From assembly GCF_900489465.1 (NCBI RefSeq), contig NZ_UEFQ01000014.1, positions 1 to 43,525 on the forward strand: a stretch of 43,525 nucleotides of DNA, read 5' to 3'. Positions 9,632 to 18,192 of the stretch are shown here, one piece after another. A program made the translations under genes and the position numbers. The notes below the pieces were generated by a model, which saw nothing but the letters and a program-made list of their open reading frames with translations, was not told the origin of the DNA and did no database searches. Position 1 is the first letter of the stretch, and the number at the start of each line of letters is the position of its first letter. The DNA comes from Aequorivita sp. CIP111184 (GTDB lineage: Bacteria > Bacteroidota > Bacteroidia > Flavobacteriales > Flavobacteriaceae).

Positions 9632-10609
9632 TTACATACCTAAAAGGTACGCAAAAATCAAAGGCGCTACGATGGTTGCATCACTTTCTATAATAAATTT
9701 TGGAGTATGTATATCGAGTTTCCCCCAAGTAATTTTTTCATTTGGCACCGCTCCAGAATAGCTTCCAAAACTTGTAGTAGAATCACTAATTTGGCAGAAA
9801 TAGCTCCAAAAAGGAGTGTCTGTTCGCTCCATATCTTGGTACAACATTGGTACAACACAAATTGGGAAATCTCCAGCAATTCCTCCTCCTATCTGGAAGA
9901 AACCAATTCCTTTTTCTGAATTGTCAGTGTACCAATCTGCAAGAAAAGTCATATACTCTATACCGCTTTTCATTGTAGAGGCTTTTAATTCACCTTTCAA
10001 AACATAGCTGGCGAAGATATTTCCCATGGTACTGTCTTCCCAACCTGGGCAAACTATGGGTAAGTTTTTTTCTGCGGCGGCATACATCCAAGAGTCTTTT
10101 AAATCAATTTCGTAATGTTCTTCCATCACACCGCTTAAAAGTAATTTGTACATATATTCGTGCGGAAGGTAACGCTCGCCTTTAGCTTCGGCTTCTTTCC
10201 AAAGTTTTACGATGTGTTCTTGAATTCTTCTAAAGGCCTCCTCTTCAGGAATGCAGGTATCCGTTACACGATTAAGTCCTTTTTCAAGCAAATCCCACTC
10301 ATCTTGTGGAGTCAAATCTCTGTAATTGGGAACACGTTTATAGTGACTATGGGCAACAAGATTCATAATATCTTCCTCTAGGTTTGCACCCGTACAGGAA
10401 ATGATATGCACTTTATCTTGACGAATCATTTCGGCAAAAATCTTTCCCAATTCTGCAGTACTCATTGCGCCTGCAAGAGACACAAGCATTTTTGAACCTT
10501 GGTTTAATTGTGCTTCATAACCTTTTGCTGCATCTACAAGGGCTGCGGAGTTGAAGTGTAAATAATATTTTTCAATAAACTGGGAAATTGATCCTTTGCT
10601 AGTACTCAT
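9632..10609 (-). CDS. Deoxyhypusine-synthase family protein (probable polyamine synthase)
   Basis: 325-residue homologue of deoxyhypusine synthase, which uses NAD and spermidine. The ATG at 10609 is chosen because it gives MSTSKGSISQF and overlaps the speB stop by 11 nt; the longer frame only re-reads speB. The Rossmann-like segments include ISCTGANLEEDI and FQIGGGIAGDFPI. The active-site lysine that carries the aminobutyl imine in deoxyhypusine synthase is kept in ITWGKLD (Lys297). Bacteria have no eIF5A to modify, and bacterial members of the family are known to make polyamines such as homospermidine. With speA and speB upstream supplying putrescine, a homospermidine-type product is the likely outcome. 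The exact product is inference. Confidence 0.88.
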   Translation of the reverse strand: MSTSKGSISQFIEKYYLHFNSAALVDAAKGYEAQLNQGSKMLVSLAGAMSTAELGKIFAEMIRQDKVHIISCTGANLEEDIMNLVAHSHYKRVPNYRDLTPQDEWDLLEKGLNRVTDTCIPEEEAFRRIQEHIVKLWKEAEAKGERYLPHEYMYKLLLSGVMEEHYEIDLKDSWMYAAAEKNLPIVCPGWEDSTMGNIFASYVLKGELKASTMKSGIEYMTFLADWYTDNSEKGIGFFQIGGGIAGDFPICVVPMLYQDMERTDTPFWSYFCQISDSTTSFGSYSGAVPNEKITWGKLDIHTPKFIIESDATIVAPLIFAYLLGM

Positions 10610-11534
10610 CTTCTTCTGTATTAAATTTTGAAACACTTTTTTTGGTTTCTGTAAAATGGTTATCGTATTCGTCTCCTTCTTCGGTTCCTGCAAATTTATA
10701 TGTCAACATTTTGTAGTACAATTTTGCAGCTACGAAATCTGAAGCTCTTTCATCTTCATTAGGGCACAATTCTACAATGTCAAAACCTACTACGTTTCTT
10801 TCTTCGAAAACTTGTTTCAGGAAGTCAAGAGTTTCATACCAAAACAATCCGCCCGGCTCAGGTGTTCCGGTGGAAGGAAGAATTGAAGGATCAAATGCGT
10901 CAAGGTCGAAGGTAATAAAAACGTTATCGCCCAAAGCTTCAATAACTTTATCCATCCAATATTCATCCTTTGCCATATCGTGCGCAAAAAATACTTTTTC
11001 TTCATCCATCACTCGAGTTTCCGCAATGTCCATACTACGAATTCCTACTTGCACCAAGTTTGTGGTCTGGCTGGCTTCATAAACGGCACAGGCGTGGTTA
11101 CAAGTGCTTCCGTGAAAGTCTTTGCGCAAATCTGCGTGTGCATCTATGTGGAGCACGGTAAGATCATCAAAACACTCGTTGAATGCACGGATGGTTCCGA
11201 TGGAAATGCTGTGTTCACCACCAAAAATTGTTACAAATTTGTTTCGCTTTATGTAGTCTTTTGTGACTTTATGCACTTCAGAAACCACTGCGTCCGGAGA
11301 AGAGTTTTCTGTAATAGCATCTGCAAGGAAAACTCCCTGTTTGTAAACCTCTGTTTGGGTTTCAATGTCATAAAGTTCCATATTTTCCGAGGCATCCAAG
11401 AATGCTTCAGGACCTTTATCGGCACCTTTTTGCCAAGTGCTGGTTCCGTCATAGGGAACTGGGATCAATACAATTTTTGATGTTTCAAGGGCCGCATATT
11501 TTTGCGGGATTCCGGCATACGTCTTAGTGCTCAT
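10599..11534 (-). CDS. speB: Agmatinase (ureohydrolase family)
   Basis: 311-residue binuclear manganese ureohydrolase that converts agmatine to putrescine and urea. Metal-binding motifs are complete: GGEHSIS, HIDAHADLR and FDLDAFDPSILPSTGTPEPGG. The C-terminal 30 residues are an acidic extension (GTEEGDEYDNHFTETKKS, then NTEEDEY). The start ATG lies inside the end of speA (11-nt overlap, sequence ATGAGCACTAA) and its own stop is overlapped in the same way by the next gene. Agmatinase rather than arginase is favoured by the SpeA product upstream. Confidence 0.93.
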   Translation of the reverse strand: MSTKTYAGIPQKYAALETSKIVLIPVPYDGTSTWQKGADKGPEAFLDASENMELYDIETQTEVYKQGVFLADAITENSSPDAVVSEVHKVTKDYIKRNKFVTIFGGEHSISIGTIRAFNECFDDLTVLHIDAHADLRKDFHGSTCNHACAVYEASQTTNLVQVGIRSMDIAETRVMDEEKVFFAHDMAKDEYWMDKVIEALGDNVFITFDLDAFDPSILPSTGTPEPGGLFWYETLDFLKQVFEERNVVGFDIVELCPNEDERASDFVAAKLYYKMLTYKFAGTEEGDEYDNHFTETKKSVSKFNTEEDEY

Positions 11535-12921
11535 AACCTAAAATGTTTAGCAATTGCTCGCTTGTTTGTTGTTCTGAAAATAGTTTAGTTGTAATATTAT
11601 CATTTTCGTCTCTGTCTATCAAAATATGTTTTGGCGAAGGAATCAAGCAGTGTTGCAAGCCCCCGAAACCGCCAATAGATTCCTGATAAGCTCCTGTATT
11701 AAAGAAGCCAATATACAAAGGTTTTTCTTTTCTGAATTTTGGCAGATATATAGCCGCCATATTTTGTTCGCTATTGTAGTAATCGTCACTGTCACATGTT
11801 AACCCACCCAAAAGGACTCTTTCATACTCATCGTTCCAACGGTTGATTGGCAACATTATAAACTTTTTGCTGATGGCCCAAGTATCTGGCAGGGTCGTGA
11901 TAAAGGAGGAATTAATCATATTCCACTTTTCACGGTCGTTCTGTTGTTTTTGATACAGAATTTCATAAATAGCGCCACCACTTTCACCTACAGTAAAGCT
12001 TCCGAATTCTGTAAATATGTTTGGTACTGGCACATCGGCCTCTTCACAGGTAATGTTTATTTGGTTAAGAATTTCGTTTATCATATACTGATAATCGTAT
12101 TCAAAGTGCAGCGAATTTTTTATTGGGAAACCTCCACCAATGTTAAGACTAACCAAGGAAGGACAGATTTTTTTAAGGCGAACATACACTTTTAAACACT
12201 TTACCAATTCGTTCCAGTAGTAAGCTGTGTCACGAATACCAGTATTTATAAAGAAATGAAGCATTTTAAGATCCACCCTATCATTATTTTTAATCTGTTC
12301 TTCATAGAAAGGGATAATATTTTTATACCCTATTCCCAAACGAGATGTATAGAATTCAAACTTTGGCTCTTCTTCAGAAGCAATTCGGATTCCTACATTG
12401 AAATGCCCTTCAATATTGTCTGAAAGTAGTTCAATTTCTTCGTAATTATCAATAATAGGAATGCAATTTTCGTGGCCGTTATTGATAAGTCTGGCAATAT
12501 TTGTTATGTATTGCTCACGCTTAAATCCGTTACAGATAACGTATGTTTTATCGGTGATTTTCCCAGTTTCCTTAAGGCTTTCAACGATGTCAATATCAAA
12601 AGCTGAAGAGGTTTCAATATGAATGTCATTCTTTAAAGCCTCGTTCAAAACATGTTTAAAGTGTGAACTTTTTGTGCAGTAACAATAATTGTAGGTGCCT
12701 TTGTAATTGTTTTTTTCAATAGCATTGGCAAACCATTTTTTGGCCAAGTGTATATTTTCTGAAATTTTTGGAAGGTAGGTAAACTTAAGTGGAGCCCCGT
12801 ATTTTTCAACTAGGTTCATCAAATCCACACCGTGAAACTCAAGGCCATTATCGCCCAAGCGGAATTCTTCCTGCGGAAAATAATACGTTTGGTTTATTAA
12901 ATCTATGTATTTGGTATTCAT
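11524..12921 (-). CDS. speA: Biosynthetic arginine decarboxylase (fold III, PLP-dependent)
   Basis: 465-residue PLP enzyme expected to decarboxylate arginine to agmatine, the first step of the speA-speB route to putrescine. The alanine-racemase-type barrel carries the PLP lysine in NYCYCTKSSHFKH (Lys84), a glycine-rich phosphate loop SLNIGGGFPIKN, and the C-terminal CDSDDYY that completes the active site of the neighbouring subunit. It is shorter than the roughly 630-660-residue E. coli SpeA, lacking its large insertions, as is usual in Bacteroidota. Lysine, ornithine or carboxynorspermidine as substrate cannot be excluded from motifs alone, but speB downstream argues for arginine. No clear promoter is seen in the 311-bp upstream gap. 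Confidence 0.88.
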   Translation of the reverse strand: MNTKYIDLINQTYYFPQEEFRLGDNGLEFHGVDLMNLVEKYGAPLKFTYLPKISENIHLAKKWFANAIEKNNYKGTYNYCYCTKSSHFKHVLNEALKNDIHIETSSAFDIDIVESLKETGKITDKTYVICNGFKREQYITNIARLINNGHENCIPIIDNYEEIELLSDNIEGHFNVGIRIASEEEPKFEFYTSRLGIGYKNIIPFYEEQIKNNDRVDLKMLHFFINTGIRDTAYYWNELVKCLKVYVRLKKICPSLVSLNIGGGFPIKNSLHFEYDYQYMINEILNQINITCEEADVPVPNIFTEFGSFTVGESGGAIYEILYQKQQNDREKWNMINSSFITTLPDTWAISKKFIMLPINRWNDEYERVLLGGLTCDSDDYYNSEQNMAAIYLPKFRKEKPLYIGFFNTGAYQESIGGFGGLQHCLIPSPKHILIDRDENDNITTKLFSEQQTSEQLLNILGYEH

Positions 12922-13232
12922 TCTTTTGTTTTCGTTGAATGTTGTAAATTATAAATTCTTGCTTCGTATTACCCTAAAAAAATAGAAGTATAACAAAAAA
13001 TTAACTTGAAGATTAAATACGAATAGGCAAGCCCTTTACGATGAAACTTTTGCCCAAAACCTGCTGTATTACAGCTATTGGAAGTAAAAATGCGTTGTTC
13101 ATTTAGAATATATGTTTCCGAAATTTTTCAAAAACCAACCATTTTAAAAATAATATTCTTTAAATATTTATAGTACAAATGTGCCAAAAAAAATTCAATA
13201 ATTAATAAAATGGCGAGAAATTTCACGTCGCA
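12922..13232. other. Intergenic gap with two minor palindromes
   Basis: This 311-bp AT-rich gap separates speA from the pseudouridine-synthase-like gene, both minus strand. It holds two small perfect palindromes: TTTTG-CC-CAAAA (13046-13057) and GCTGTA-T-TACAGC (13063-13075). A 21-codon plus-strand frame at 13041-13106 overlaps both and has no supporting features. I see no exact TAnnTTTG box, no tRNA and no T-tract terminator. It probably contains the speA leader and promoter. Confidence 0.6.
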
Positions 13233-14165
13233 TTAAATCATACTAAACATGCTGAGTTCCTTCTCAGTAAGTGTTCTCCAGCGTCCGCGAGGTAAATCTT
13301 TTTTGGTAAGTGGACCTAGCGTTACACAATCTACCCGAACCACATCATAACCAAGATGTTCAAAAATGGTTCTAATAACACTGTTTCCTGTATGCTTTAT
13401 CTTTAAACCTATTTCACTTTTTGGTGAATTATCTACGTAACTAATTTCTTCTACAGCTATTTCTTTTCCTTCAATTGTAATTCCTTCCTTAATTTTTTTA
13501 AGATGCTCAGATTTTAAATTTTTGTCCAATTCAATATGGAACAAACGTGAAATTCCCTTCTTTGAAAATTTTTGCACAAACTCATCATCATTTGTGAATA
13601 GCAAAAGTCCTGTTGCATTTCTACCCAAACGACCGAAAGGTTTAATTTTTGCGGTGGTAGCATTTGCAACTAAATCCATAACCGTCATTCCCTTTGCATT
13701 ACTGTCCGTGGTTGAGAAACCCTTTGGCTTGTTAAGCAAAACGTACGTATTCGGCTCTGGGTTTAATCGGCGGCCATCAAAACGAACATCATCATTCAAT
13801 TGAACTTTGTGCCCCATTTCATTGATAATTTTTCCGTTTACGGTAACTAGACCAGTGGCAATATATGTATCTGCTTCACGGCGTGAACAAACTCCGCTGT
13901 TTGCAATGTATTTATTTAAACGAATGCCGTCTTCGGGGTTACTTTTCTTAACTACTTGTACGGTGGGTTTTTCACGACGGCCAATTTCCTTTCCGGTTTT
14001 ATCGAACTTCAGCTTTGGTTTTGTTGGATCCTGTTCCCGACCTTCATTTTTCTTCGAAGAATCAGATTTTAAGGAAGAATTTTTTCGAGCCACGGTTTTC
14101 TTTCGTGCATTTTTTCCAGGCTTGTGCGGCCCTCTTCCTTTATCGTAATTGTCTTGTGTGCTCAT
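13233..14165 (-). CDS. RsuA/RluB-type pseudouridine synthase homologue lacking the catalytic Asp
   Basis: 310-residue protein. Residues 1-75 are a very basic, Lys/Arg/Ser-rich tail of the kind that binds rRNA. Residues 80-130 form an S4 RNA-binding domain (GIRLNKYIANSGVCSRREAD). Residues 140-300 are the pseudouridine synthase fold with YVLLNKPKGF, VRVDCVTLGPL and LPRGRWRTL motifs. In this family the catalytic aspartate lies in GRLDxxTxGLLL; here the sequence is GRLGRNATGLLLFTND, with glycine at position 181 (codon GGT at 13623-13625). The enzyme may therefore have lost isomerase activity or use another residue; a diverged paralogue that only binds rRNA is possible. A good promoter lies directly upstream. 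Confidence 0.85.
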   Translation of the reverse strand: MSTQDNYDKGRGPHKPGKNARKKTVARKNSSLKSDSSKKNEGREQDPTKPKLKFDKTGKEIGRREKPTVQVVKKSNPEDGIRLNKYIANSGVCSRREADTYIATGLVTVNGKIINEMGHKVQLNDDVRFDGRRLNPEPNTYVLLNKPKGFSTTDSNAKGMTVMDLVANATTAKIKPFGRLGRNATGLLLFTNDDEFVQKFSKKGISRLFHIELDKNLKSEHLKKIKEGITIEGKEIAVEEISYVDNSPKSEIGLKIKHTGNSVIRTIFEHLGYDVVRVDCVTLGPLTKKDLPRGRWRTLTEKELSMFSMI

Positions 14166-14178
14166 TTAGTATTTTTTG

Positions 14179-14208
14179 CAAAGGTACATAAAGAAGAAAT
14201 GCTTTCAA
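14179..14208 (-). promoter_or_regulatory. Promoter of the pseudouridine-synthase-like gene
   Basis: On the minus strand TTG (14208-14206), 19 bp, then TACCTTTG (14186-14179) matches the Bacteroidota consensus TTG-N19-TAnnTTTG. The -7 box ends 13 bp before the ATG at 14165, so the leader would be very short. Confidence 0.65.
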
Positions 14209-14260
14209 CCATCAATTTTTCAACGAAGTAAAAATAATTAATAGTGTCAAGTTCCAGTAT

Positions 14261-15406
14261 TTAAGAGATTATTTTCTTCAAAATCTCTAAATAATCTGCT
14301 CGGTTCTTCAGAAAATCCATTTCGGAAATATCGATAATTTTTATATTATCGGAATGTTGGTTTTTGATGAATTCCAAATAACCAGTATTTAATTTTTGCA
14401 AATATTCAACCTGAATACTCTGCTCATATTTGCGACCTCGCTTTTTGATGTTTTCCAAAAGGCGTTCAGTATTTTGGTATAGGTAAATATACACATCGGG
14501 TTTCGGAAGCTCTTTGTGCATCACATAAAAAAGTTTTTTATATAGCGAATATTCTTCCTCTGGTAAAGTGATGCTTGCAAAAATCAGGGATTTATTAACG
14601 TCGTAATCTGCAATAACCGATTCCTTAAAGAGATCAAATTGGGTAATATCATCTACCAACTGTTGATAACGATCTGCCAAAAAAGACATTTCTAATGGGA
14701 AAGCATAACGGGCGGCGTCTTCATAAAATTTTGGCAGAAATGGGTTGTCTTTAAAACGTTCGAGAATTAATTTTGAATTGAAATCATTCGCAATCTTAGT
14801 GGCCAAACTCGTTTTTCCAGCACCAATGTTCCCCTCAATGGCGATGTAATTATATTTTGAAATATTGTAATCCTTCATTGGATTACCAAGCCATTTTGAC
14901 TGTTTTTGAAGCATGCTTTCATCCATCGTTTCAGACAAAAGTTTGATTATACTTTTCTGCGAAATAGGGTGCACCAATTGCGAATTGAGCTCTGCCAAAG
15001 GCTGCAACACGAATTTTCGCTGTTCCATTTCAGGATGCGGAACGGTTAAATCTTCAGATTCAATAACAAGATTGTCAATAAAAATTATATCAATATCAAT
15101 AGGTCGTGAAGCGTAGGTATTTGAAACATTTCGCTTTCTGCCCATCTTCTTTTCAATCTCTAAAATTTTCTTCAGAATTTTAGATGGCTTTAAATCGGTT
15201 TGTAACCAAACGGCACAGTTCAAAAATGGATCACCTTCAAAACCAAGAGCTGGAGTTTCGTATAATGGAGAGATTTTAACGACACTCCCCACTTCTTCAA
15301 AAAGAAAGTTAACAGCATTTTGTAAATATTCAAAACGGTTTCCCAAATTGCTGCCAAGGGAAAAATAGATATTTTTAAGAGGGGTTAGTGGATCCAATTT
15401 TAACAT
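14261..15406 (-). CDS. folK: FolK (HPPK) fused to a deoxynucleoside kinase
   Basis: 381-residue fusion. Residues about 11-170 are 6-hydroxymethyl-7,8-dihydropterin pyrophosphokinase, which primes folate synthesis; SLGSNLGNR at the start and RPIDIDIIF (101-109), which carries the magnesium-binding aspartates, are diagnostic. Residues about 184-381 are a deoxynucleoside kinase-like domain: P-loop EGNIGAGKTSL (191-201), the LERFKDNPFLPKFYED substrate-binding stretch with likely catalytic Glu216, the AFPLEMSFLADRYQ helix and the lid KKRGRKYEQ. The protein could link folate production with thymidylate or deoxynucleotide salvage, both needed for DNA synthesis. The fusion occurs in other flavobacteria, so it is not an assembly artefact. 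Nucleoside specificity cannot be read. Confidence 0.93.
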   Translation of the reverse strand: MLKLDPLTPLKNIYFSLGSNLGNRFEYLQNAVNFLFEEVGSVVKISPLYETPALGFEGDPFLNCAVWLQTDLKPSKILKKILEIEKKMGRKRNVSNTYASRPIDIDIIFIDNLVIESEDLTVPHPEMEQRKFVLQPLAELNSQLVHPISQKSIIKLLSETMDESMLQKQSKWLGNPMKDYNISKYNYIAIEGNIGAGKTSLATKIANDFNSKLILERFKDNPFLPKFYEDAARYAFPLEMSFLADRYQQLVDDITQFDLFKESVIADYDVNKSLIFASITLPEEEYSLYKKLFYVMHKELPKPDVYIYLYQNTERLLENIKKRGRKYEQSIQVEYLQKLNTGYLEFIKNQHSDNIKIIDISEMDFLKNRADYLEILKKIIS

Positions 15407-15412
15407 TTAAGA

Positions 15413-15442
15413 CGAAATTAAGGAAAAGAAAAACACTACCAA
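15413..15442 (-). promoter_or_regulatory. Probable promoter of the folK fusion
   Basis: Minus strand TTG (15442-15440), 19 bp, TAATTTCG (15420-15413), which differs from TAnnTTTG only at the seventh base. The -7 box ends 6 bp from the ATG, implying an almost leaderless message. Confidence 0.42.
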
Positions 15443-15536
15443 GTAAATTTAGATGCAGATATAAATTTTATTCTGAAACGTGCTTGAAATCTGCCGTTTC
15501 CCAATAAATTTTCAAAATGGATTTTTAAATTTTTAT

Positions 15537-18191
15537 ATGAAGAAAGCGTTTAAAATAATAGGAATAATTCTCGGAATCTTGATTTTGTTGCTAATCGCCG
15601 CACCATTCCTTTTTAAAGGTTCATTAGAGAAAATGCTGCAGCGCACTATTAATGAAAACCTAAATGCAACAGTTGCCTGGGAGAATTTGGATTTGAGCCT
15701 CTTCAGCAGTTTTCCAAATGCTTCGCTTCAGTTGGAAAATTTCAGTGTAATCAATAGATCACCATTTGAAGGCGATACGCTTGCTAGCGGAAAAAGTTTG
15801 AAGTTGGATATGGGGATAATGCAACTTTTCAAAACAAAGGATATTAAAATTGATGCTGTAAAATTGGACGAAGCGTTTGTGAATATTAAAATTGATTCAC
15901 TCGGAAATGCGAATTATGACATTGCCGTTAAAAAAGATGCACCGGCAATTTCAGAGGGCGAAACATCTAGTAGCGGGGGATTTAATTTTGAATTGAAAAA
16001 ATACGAGATAACAAATTCACAAATCAATTATTTGGATGAAGCCAATAAAACCTATTTAATGTTAACAGAAGTGCAACATGAAGGCAGCGGCGATCTTTCG
16101 CAGGAAATTAGTAATCTGGACACAAAGACTGAAGCGCTTGCATCTTTCCGGATTGACAATAACGAATATCTTACCAAAAACCGAATTTCACTTGATGCTG
16201 TTTTCAAACTCGATTTAAAAAACCAGAAATATACCTTCCTCGAAAACGAAGCGAAAATAAACGAATTACCTCTGAAATTTGATGGTTATGTAAAAGTGAA
16301 CGAAACAAATAATGAAGTGGATATTACTTTTAAAACTCCTTCCTCAGATTTTAAAAATTTTCTCGCCGTTATTCCAGAAACCTATGTAAAGCAAATAAAA
16401 GATGTGAAAACCACGGGAAATTTTACTGTAAACGGCATGTTGAAAGGTATCGTAGACAGCACCCATATCCCGATGATGGATATAAATGTAGCGAGCGAGA
16501 ATGCTTCCTTTAAATATCCCGATCTTCCAAAAGCGGTAGATAATATCACGATTGATGCACAACTGAAAAACGAAACTGGTTTTTTAAAAGATACTTATTT
16601 AAATATACCAAAACTCACATTTAGGATTGATGGCGAACCTTTCCGCATAAATGGAAGTATTAAAAATATGACCGAAAATCCCTTTGTAAATATGGAAATG
16701 CAGGGCACATTAAACCTTGCGAACATTAAAAAAGTGTTGCCCGTTGAAATGGAACAAAACCTCAGCGGGATTTTTAAAGCGGACATTATCGCCAATTTTG
16801 ATATGGAGTCCGTTGATAAAGAACAATACCAAAATATTGATGCACGGGGAACAGCAAGTTTGACGAATTTTAATTATAACGCTGGTTTTAAAGACGAATT
16901 GAAAGTTCTGAATGCCAATTTAACACTTCAGCCGGGCACCATAACTTTAAAGGAACTGAATGCACAAACAGGTCAAACTGATATTAAAGCTTCGGGAAAT
17001 ATACAGAACCTCATCCCATTTTTGATGAGTAAGCAGGATTTGAAAGGTCGTTTTGCAATTCAATCCAATACTTTTAATGTGAATGACTTTATGGCTTCGG
17101 AAGAAGAATCAAAAGGCGAAAATACTTCCGAAGCAGGAAAAATAGCAAAAAACACCACAACTCCCGATGCTGTGAAAATTCCAGATTTTCTGGACGCCAC
17201 CTTAGATTTTACCGCAAGCAAAGTTATTTACGACAATCTACTATTAACAAATGCGAAAGGAACTGCCGCAATTGCAAACGAAACCATTACAATAAGCAAT
17301 TTTACCTCAACTATTTTTGGTGGAAATATCGCACTTTCGGGGAACGTTTCTACCAAAAACGAAACGCCAACATTTGCAATGAATCTAGATTTAAGCAAGA
17401 TTGACATTGACCAATCTTTTCAAAATCTTGAAATGTTCCAATTTTTAGTACCGATTGCCAAAGCTTTGCAGGGAAGTTTAAATACAAAATTTCAATTAAA
17501 CGGAGAATTGACAAAAGATCTTTCCCCAAAATTTTCAACACTTGCCGGAACTGCTTTGGCGCAAATTATAACTGCTGAAGTTGATCCACAGCAAGCACCG
17601 TTGCTTGCCGCGCTCGGGAATAAAGTTTCATTTTTAAATTTAGATAAATTGAGTTTGCGTGACGTAAGCACCAATTTCACTTTCAACAATGGAAAAATTG
17701 AAGTAAAACCCTTTCATTTTGACGTAAAGGGAATTGACGTTGCTGTTGCTGGAACCCACGGATTAGATAAATCCATCGATTATAATTTAACGCTAGATGT
17801 TCCTGCAAAATATTTAGGTGGAGAAGTAACTAAATTGCTTCAAAATTTAAGTCCGAAAGAAGCCAATGATATGAGCGTTGCGCTGCCAGTTGTATTAAAG
17901 GGCACATTTACAAATCCGCAAGTTTCTTTAAATACAGAAGCTGCAATCAACACATTGACTCAGCAACTTTTAGCTAAACAAAAAGATAAATTGATTAATC
18001 AGGGCACTGATATTTTAGGCGGATTATTGGGTGGTGGAACCAAACAGGATTCCACAAAAACCAATACAACTACAGGAAATCAGCAGCAAACAACTCAACA
18101 ACAAAACACGCAAATTATAAAAGATGTTTTGGGTGGATTATTAGGTGGAAAGAAGAAAACAGACACTACAAAATCTAAATCAGGAAACTAG
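15537..18191 (+). CDS. AsmA-family envelope protein
   Basis: 884-residue protein with one N-terminal transmembrane helix (about residues 7-25) and a long, mainly beta-stranded body predicted to lie in the periplasm. The ATG at 15537 is chosen over an upstream frame because it places the Lys-flanked helix at the N-terminus. The first domain after the helix (NLDLSLFSSFPNASLQLENF) and the C-terminal stretch (GTHGLDKSIDYNLTLDVPAK, then LPVVLKGTFTNPQVSLN) are typical of AsmA and its relatives, which are thought to bridge the membranes and carry phospholipid to the outer membrane. The tail (about 835-884) is Gln/Thr/Lys-rich with two LGGLLGGG-like segments. Its stop lies 1 bp from the convergent DUF2797 stop with no terminator between. 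Confidence 0.88.
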   Translation: MKKAFKIIGIILGILILLLIAAPFLFKGSLEKMLQRTINENLNATVAWENLDLSLFSSFPNASLQLENFSVINRSPFEGDTLASGKSLKLDMGIMQLFKTKDIKIDAVKLDEAFVNIKIDSLGNANYDIAVKKDAPAISEGETSSSGGFNFELKKYEITNSQINYLDEANKTYLMLTEVQHEGSGDLSQEISNLDTKTEALASFRIDNNEYLTKNRISLDAVFKLDLKNQKYTFLENEAKINELPLKFDGYVKVNETNNEVDITFKTPSSDFKNFLAVIPETYVKQIKDVKTTGNFTVNGMLKGIVDSTHIPMMDINVASENASFKYPDLPKAVDNITIDAQLKNETGFLKDTYLNIPKLTFRIDGEPFRINGSIKNMTENPFVNMEMQGTLNLANIKKVLPVEMEQNLSGIFKADIIANFDMESVDKEQYQNIDARGTASLTNFNYNAGFKDELKVLNANLTLQPGTITLKELNAQTGQTDIKASGNIQNLIPFLMSKQDLKGRFAIQSNTFNVNDFMASEEESKGENTSEAGKIAKNTTTPDAVKIPDFLDATLDFTASKVIYDNLLLTNAKGTAAIANETITISNFTSTIFGGNIALSGNVSTKNETPTFAMNLDLSKIDIDQSFQNLEMFQFLVPIAKALQGSLNTKFQLNGELTKDLSPKFSTLAGTALAQIITAEVDPQQAPLLAALGNKVSFLNLDKLSLRDVSTNFTFNNGKIEVKPFHFDVKGIDVAVAGTHGLDKSIDYNLTLDVPAKYLGGEVTKLLQNLSPKEANDMSVALPVVLKGTFTNPQVSLNTEAAINTLTQQLLAKQKDKLINQGTDILGGLLGGGTKQDSTKTNTTTGNQQQTTQQQNTQIIKDVLGGLLGGKKKTDTTKSKSGN

Positions 18192-18192
18192 A

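Noticed and set aside
13041-13106. 21-codon plus-strand frame in the speA upstream gap
   Set aside because: Short, with no promoter, no homologous family and no hydrophobic or coding bias; likely chance.
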